Positions 59,877-64,000 of a DNA stretch of 64,000 nucleotides are shown one piece after another. Positions within the stretch are counted from its first letter, which is position 1; the number at the start of each line of letters is the position of its first letter. The position numbers and the translations under genes are program-made. The DNA is from Alkalimonas delamerensis (GTDB taxonomy: Bacteria > Pseudomonadota > Gammaproteobacteria > Enterobacterales > Alteromonadaceae), in contig NZ_JAUZVY010000002.1 of NCBI RefSeq assembly GCF_030717955.1, positions 62,001 to 126,000 on the forward strand, read 5' to 3'. The notes under the pieces were generated by a model. The model had not been told where the DNA came from. It was given only the letters and a program-made list of their open reading frames with translations, and did not search any database.

Positions 59877-62102
59877 ATGTCAACTGATCACGCTAAGATT
59901 ATTTACACCGAAACCGATGAAGCCCCTGCGCTGGCGACCTATTCGCTGCTGCCAATTATCCAGGCCTTTACCAAAGCGGCAGGCGTTTCGGTCGAAACAC
60001 GGGATATTTCTTTGTCAGGCCGCATCATTGCCAACTTCCCAGAATTTTTGCAAGAACAACAGCGTCAGTCCGACGCTCTGGCCGAGCTGGGTGAACTGGC
60101 CAAGACGCCAGAGGCCAACATTATCAAGCTGCCCAACATCAGTGCTTCCATTCCTCAGTTGAAAGCGGCCATCAAAGAATTGCAAGCCAAAGGCTATGCG
60201 TTGCCGGATTACCCGTCCGAGCCAAAGAATGACCAGGAAAAAGACATCAAGGCGCGCTACGACAAAATTAAAGGCAGTGCCGTCAACCCGGTGCTGCGTG
60301 AAGGCAACTCCGATCGCCGTGCACCGGCTTCGGTAAAGAACTACGCCAAAAAGCACCCGCACAAAATGGGTGTCTGGAGCAAGGACTCCAAGTCGCACGT
60401 GGCCCACATGCAAGATGGTGACTTTTTTAGCTCAGAGCAATCCACCACCTTTGCTGCAGCGGACGAGCTGAAAATTGTCCTGAACAGCCAATCCGGTCAA
60501 CAAGTCCTGAAAGCCAGCGTTCCGGTGCAAGCCGGGGAAGTGGTGGACGCGGCTGTGATGAGCAAAAAAGCCTTGTGCGCCTTTTTTGAGCAAGAAACCG
60601 CTGCAGCCAAACAGCAGGATGTGCTGTTGTCGCTGCATTTAAAAGCCACCATGATGAAGGTCTCGGACCCTATCATGTTTGGTCATGCGGTTCGGGTGTA
60701 CTTTAAAGAAGTGTTTGCCAAGCATGCCGACACCTTCAAACAGCTGGATGTTGATCCGTCCAATGGTTTTGGCGACGTGGTGGCTAAAATTGCCCAGCTG
60801 GATGATGCCAAGCGGGCTGAAATTGAAGCCGATATCCAGGCTGTTTACCAGGCACAGCCGCCGCTGGCCATGGTCAACTCCGACAAGGGCATTACCAATT
60901 TGCATGTGCCAAGTGACATCATCATCGATGCCTCCATGCCGGCGATGATCCGCGAGTCTGGTCAAATGTGGGGACCGGATGGCCAGTTGAAAGACGCCAA
61001 AGCGATGATCCCGGATCGGTGCTATGCCGGTGTGTACCAGGAGACCATTTCGTTTTGTAAAGAGCACGGTGCTTTTGATCCGGCCACCATGGGCACAGTG
61101 CCGAACGTGGGTCTGATGGCACAAAAAGCCGAGGAGTACGGCTCGCACGACAAAACCTTTGAAATTCCAGCTGATGGCACGGTTCAGGTGTTGAATCAAG
61201 CCGGTGAGGTGGTGTTTGAGCACAGCGTTGAGCAGGGCGATATCTGGCGGATGTGTCAGGTGAAAGATGCGCCGATCCGCGATTGGGTGAAGCTGGCCGT
61301 AAACCGTGCCCGTTTAAGCAATACCCCAGCGGTATTCTGGCTCGACAGTGAGCGCGCCCATGACAGCGAGTTGATTGCCAAAGTCGAAACCTACCTGCAA
61401 GAGCACGATACCGATGGTCTGGAACTGCACATCATGGCGCCGGTCGATGCCACCCGCTTTACGTTGCAACGGGTGAAAGCAGGGCAGGACACCATTTCTG
61501 TTACTGGCAACGTGCTGCGCGATTACCTGACCGACTTGTTCCCTATTCTGGAGCTTGGCACCAGTGCCAAGATGCTGTCCATCGTGCCTTTGATGAATGG
61601 TGGCGGTCTGTTTGAAACCGGTGCCGGTGGCTCCGCACCCAAGCATGTGCAGCAACTGGAAGCTGAAAACCATTTGCGCTGGGATTCGCTGGGCGAGTTT
61701 CTGGCCCTGGCCGCCTCGTTGGAGCATTTAAGCCAGGTGAATGGCAATGCCCGCGCTCAGGTGCTGGCCGATACGCTGGATCAGGCCACGGCCAAGTTCC
61801 TGGACAACAACAAGTCTCCGTCACGCAAAGTCAAAGAGCTGGACAACAGAGGCAGTCATTTCTATCTGGCACTGTACTGGGCTGAAGCGCTGGCCGCTCA
61901 AAGCCAGGATGCGGAGTTGCAGCAACGCTTTGCCGCGCTGGCCAAGCAGTTGTCCGGCAATGAAGCCCGCATTGTCAGTGAGCTGAACGAGGTGCAGGGT
62001 GTTGCGGTCGATTTAGGCGGTTATTACCGGCCGGTGGCAGAGCTTGCCGACAAGGTAATGCGTCCAAGCGCTACCCTGAATCAGGCGCTTGCCACACTCT
62101 AA
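59877..62102 (+). CDS. icd: NADP-dependent isocitrate dehydrogenase, monomeric type
   Basis: A 741-residue monomeric IDH (about 80 kDa) that oxidises isocitrate to 2-oxoglutarate with NADP in the TCA cycle. It is the unrelated-length IDH-II type found in marine and cold-adapted bacteria, not the dimeric E. coli form. Clear blocks are IIYTETDEAPALATYSLLPI (IYTETDEAPALATYS), GNSDRRAPASVKNYAKKHPH (start), FGHAVRVYFKEVFAKHADTF and VDLGGYYRPVAELADKVMRPS in pieces. GGAATT precedes the ATG. TATAAT at 59682-59687 is a possible -10 far upstream. Two hairpins follow. Confidence 0.97.
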   Translation: MSTDHAKIIYTETDEAPALATYSLLPIIQAFTKAAGVSVETRDISLSGRIIANFPEFLQEQQRQSDALAELGELAKTPEANIIKLPNISASIPQLKAAIKELQAKGYALPDYPSEPKNDQEKDIKARYDKIKGSAVNPVLREGNSDRRAPASVKNYAKKHPHKMGVWSKDSKSHVAHMQDGDFFSSEQSTTFAAADELKIVLNSQSGQQVLKASVPVQAGEVVDAAVMSKKALCAFFEQETAAAKQQDVLLSLHLKATMMKVSDPIMFGHAVRVYFKEVFAKHADTFKQLDVDPSNGFGDVVAKIAQLDDAKRAEIEADIQAVYQAQPPLAMVNSDKGITNLHVPSDIIIDASMPAMIRESGQMWGPDGQLKDAKAMIPDRCYAGVYQETISFCKEHGAFDPATMGTVPNVGLMAQKAEEYGSHDKTFEIPADGTVQVLNQAGEVVFEHSVEQGDIWRMCQVKDAPIRDWVKLAVNRARLSNTPAVFWLDSERAHDSELIAKVETYLQEHDTDGLELHIMAPVDATRFTLQRVKAGQDTISVTGNVLRDYLTDLFPILELGTSAKMLSIVPLMNGGGLFETGAGGSAPKHVQQLEAENHLRWDSLGEFLALAASLEHLSQVNGNARAQVLADTLDQATAKFLDNNKSPSRKVKELDNRGSHFYLALYWAEALAAQSQDAELQQRFAALAKQLSGNEARIVSELNEVQGVAVDLGGYYRPVAELADKVMRPSATLNQALATL

Positions 62103-62113
62103 TGGCATCAAAA

Positions 62114-62139
62114 CAGCCATCGTGGCATCATGATGGCTG
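62114..62139 (+). terminator. First hairpin after icd
   Basis: CAGCCATC (62114-62121) and GATGGCTG (62132-62139) form an 8-bp stem, 12 bases after the icd stop; no T-run follows directly. Confidence 0.5.
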
Positions 62140-62147
62140 AATCTGCA

Positions 62148-62188
62148 ATAAAAAAGCTCAGGCACTGCATGCAGTGCCTGCTTGTTTT
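62148..62188. terminator. Bidirectional terminator between icd and cspD
   Basis: A perfect 22-base palindrome at 62159-62180 (half-site CAGGCACTGCA) is flanked by AAAAAAGC on the left and GCTTGTTTTT on the right, serving convergent icd and cspD. Confidence 0.85.
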
Positions 62189-62215
62189 TAGCTTTTGGTC
62201 AGGGCAGCTTTGTCG

Positions 62216-62440
62216 TTAGCTGTCTGACTTTTCTTCTCCTGGCAGCACGATATTGACCGCGTGCAAGCCTTTCGGGCCTTCCGCTAGATCGAACTGAACA
62301 TCCTGCCCTGCTTTCAGGGTACGGTAACCATCCATAGCAATGGTGGAGTAGTGTGCAAAAATGTCTTCATCTCTGCCATCTTCCCGGATAAATCCAAAGC
62401 CTTTGGCATTGTTGAACCATTTTACTTTACCGGTAGCCAT
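62216..62440 (-). CDS. cspD: Cold-shock-like replication inhibitor CspD
   Basis: A 74-residue single-domain nucleic-acid-binding protein, same length as E. coli CspD. RNP1 is KGFGFI; the RNP2 position reads DIFAHYSTI, and MDGYRTLKAGQ follows, both as in CspD and unlike CspA. CspD binds single-stranded DNA in stationary phase and blocks replication. The divergent clpS next to it is the E. coli order. Confidence 0.95.
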   Translation of the reverse strand: MATGKVKWFNNAKGFGFIREDGRDEDIFAHYSTIAMDGYRTLKAGQDVQFDLAEGPKGLHAVNIVLPGEEKSDS

Positions 62441-62632
62441 ACTACTTACATCCTTCTTTAAGTGAGCTAAATTCTGTGTGCAGGTATAATAAAAACAGGG
62501 TAAATGCGTTACCCTAGTACTTAATGTAGATAATTTGCTCAGACAGTCAAGTTTTTTGCAAATAAATCCCTGGATATTTACGAATCATTAAACTGGTCTG
62601 GTCTGATCCAAAGTAAGGCGCCTATAACAGCT

Positions 62633-62953
62633 ATGAGTTGGTTGAAAGAGTTTGCAAGTCAGCAGGAAGATACTGCAGAGTTAACCCGGCAGCAGGTGGT
62701 TCCCCCTTCGATGTACCGGGTTCTTTTGCACAACGATGATTACACCCCAATGGACTTTGTCATTGATGTGCTGATCCGATTTTTTAATATGCAGTATGAA
62801 CAAGCCAGCGAGGTGATGTTGCAGGTTCATCACAAAGGCAGCGCCACCTGCGGCATTTTTACAGCGGAAATCGCCGAAACCAAGGTGCAACAGGTCAGCG
62901 AATATGCAAAATCCCACGAACATCCATTGCTTTGTTCGATGGAACGAGCTTAA
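62633..62953 (+). CDS. clpS: ClpS, adaptor for ClpAP
   Basis: A 106-residue adaptor, same length as in E. coli, that binds N-end-rule substrates and hands them to ClpAP. The recognition pocket includes LLHNDDYTPMDFVIDVL with the conserved Asn-Asp pair, and the conserved His lies in QVHHKGSATCGIF. A flexible N-terminal ~25 residues contacts ClpA. It precedes clpA by 51 bases on the same strand. Confidence 0.96.
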   Translation: MSWLKEFASQQEDTAELTRQQVVPPSMYRVLLHNDDYTPMDFVIDVLIRFFNMQYEQASEVMLQVHHKGSATCGIFTAEIAETKVQQVSEYAKSHEHPLLCSMERA

Positions 62954-63004
62954 CTTAAGGTAAGCACGCGACCAGCAAACTAAGATGCAGTCAGGAGTCC
63001 ATCT

Positions 63005-64000
63005 ATGTTGAATAAAGATCTCGAATTGACACTGAATCTGGCCTTTCGATTTGCAAGAGAGCGTCGTCATGAGTACATGACTGTGGAGCATTTACTGCTG
63101 GCTTTGCTGGACAACCCTGCGGCCGGTGAGGCCCTGAAGTCCTGTGGCGCCAATATTGAAAAATTGCGTCTGGAGTTAGCCACTTTTATTGATTCGACCA
63201 CACCGCTGTTGCCAGATGACGATGCCGAGCGCGACACTCAGCCCACGCTGGGTTTTCAGCGTGTTTTGCAGCGTGCCGTCTTTCATGTGCAGTCTTCGGG
63301 TAAAACCGAAGTCACCGGTGCCAATGTGCTGGTGGCGATTTTTAGCGAGCAGGAGTCTCAGGCGGTGTACCTGCTGAAGAAAGTCGATATCAGTCGGTTG
63401 GATGTGGTCAATTACATCTCGCACGGTGTGATTAAAACCGAGAAGTTGGAGCAGCATGATGAGCGGGTCCAGGACGATTTGGCTGAAGCACCGGCCGAAG
63501 AAGCCCGCTCGCTGGATAACTTTACCAGCAACCTGAATAGCTTGGCCAAACAAGGCCAAATCGATCCTTTGATTGGCCGCGATGAAGAGCTGGAGCGGGC
63601 CATTCAGGTGTTGTGCCGCCGCAAAAAGAACAATCCTTTGCTGGTGGGCGAAGCCGGTGTTGGCAAAACCGCCATTGCCGAAGGGCTGGCATTTCGGATT
63701 GTGAAAAAGCAAGTGCCAACCGTGATTGAGAATGCCACCATTTACTCGCTGGATATGGGCTCTTTGCTGGCGGGTACCAAGTACCGCGGTGACTTTGAGA
63801 AGCGTCTTAAATCGCTGTTGAAGGAATTGGAAAAAGAAGAGGGCGCTATCCTCTTTATTGACGAAATTCACACCGTAATTGGCGCCGGGGCCGCATCTGG
63901 TGGCGTGATGGATGCTTCCAACCTGATTAAACCTTTGTTGTCGAGCGGGCGCTTGCGCTGCATTGGCTCGACCACCTATCAGGAGTTTAAAAATATCTTT
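63005..64000 (+). CDS. clpA: ClpA ATPase subunit, 5' part
   Basis: The first 332 codons of the ClpAP unfoldase; the frame runs open off the window end. The N-domain (LNKDLELTLNLAFRFARERR, then YMTVEHLLLALLDN) is the ClpS-binding double repeat. The first ATPase module starts near residue 180, with Walker A GEAGVGKT and Walker B ILFIDEIH. The ATG at 63005 is the family start and follows AGGAG. Confidence 0.95.
   Translation, partial: MLNKDLELTLNLAFRFARERRHEYMTVEHLLLALLDNPAAGEALKSCGANIEKLRLELATFIDSTTPLLPDDDAERDTQPTLGFQRVLQRAVFHVQSSGKTEVTGANVLVAIFSEQESQAVYLLKKVDISRLDVVNYISHGVIKTEKLEQHDERVQDDLAEAPAEEARSLDNFTSNLNSLAKQGQIDPLIGRDEELERAIQVLCRRKKNNPLLVGEAGVGKTAIAEGLAFRIVKKQVPTVIENATIYSLDMGSLLAGTKYRGDFEKRLKSLLKELEKEEGAILFIDEIHTVIGAGAASGGVMDASNLIKPLLSSGRLRCIGSTTYQEFKNIF

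Overview
The window reads as a stretch of chromosome from a gammaproteobacterium of the Alteromonadales type. A Rheinheimera/Alishewanella-like genome is my best guess, but this is inference from gene content and order, not from a search. The evidence is the Rsx/Rnf operon ending in nth, a PsrA-type regulator in front of fadE, succinylarginine dihydrolase, monomeric isocitrate dehydrogenase, a VolA-type surface lipase, DUF2750 and DUF4826 proteins, and enterobacteria-like neighbourhoods (topA..cysB, icd/rluE/mnmA/hflD/purB, cspD/clpS-clpA). Base composition looks close to balanced, with one visibly AT-richer patch around 2.5-3.5 kb. Coding density is high. I see no prophage, insertion sequence, CRISPR array or rRNA.

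Layout. 1-2.5 kb: the 3' part of queE with a small NTF2-like gene, then a Lon-substrate-binding-domain protein and gloA on the minus strand, then a complete YefM/YoeB toxin-antitoxin module with its own promoter. 2.5-4.4 kb: an RDD membrane protein in AT-rich DNA and a YihY/BrkB membrane protein. 4.4-10.7 kb: the minus-strand operon rsxA-B-C-D-G-E-nth with overlapping genes; RsxC carries a long Ala/Lys tandem-repeat tail. 10.8-13.3 kb: a CsrD-like degenerate GGDEF/EAL protein and three tandem tRNA-Asn genes. 13.7-21.3 kb: a MATE exporter translationally coupled to uvrB, a small outer-membrane beta-barrel, a PAS/GAF/GGDEF diguanylate cyclase, tdk, a MAPEG protein and a DUF2750 protein. 21.3-27.4 kb: proS, a Kelch protein overlapping trmO, purU, an H-NS-like coiled-coil protein, a run of hairpins, and yciK.

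27.6-36 kb: VolA-like lipoprotein lipase, sohB with a TTG start, thiopurine methyltransferase, a DAACS symporter, an Ig-repeat lipoprotein and astB. 37-46.7 kb: topA, a membrane coiled-coil protein plus a small histidine kinase, cysB, metR (behind three in-phase MetJ-like boxes), rimO, and a TPR protein with a receiver domain that lacks its phosphoacceptor aspartate. 46.7-54 kb: a TonB-dependent receptor, psrA-fadE behind a near-consensus promoter with a PsrA palindrome on its -10, and leucine dehydrogenase. 54-64 kb: a DUF4826 protein, the minus-strand mnmA-hflD-purB-roxA cluster, rluE divergent from icd, cspD divergent from clpS, and the first 332 codons of clpA running off the window.

How it fits together. 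Several genes belong to fatty-acid and phospholipid use (VolA, PsrA, FadE), amino-acid breakdown (AstB, leucine dehydrogenase) and the TCA cycle (Icd), which suits a heterotroph living on lipids and peptides. Others are translation and RNA quality control (MnmA, RimO, RoxA, RluE, TrmO, ProS), DNA upkeep (Nth, UvrB, TopA) and proteolysis (ClpS/ClpA, SohB). I did not find a clearly new multi-gene system. The most unusual items are the RsxC repeat tail, the pseudo-receiver TPR protein with an orphan-looking kinase nearby, the H-NS-like protein without a DNA-binding signature, the five-hairpin intergenic element, and the regulatory sites at metR and psrA.
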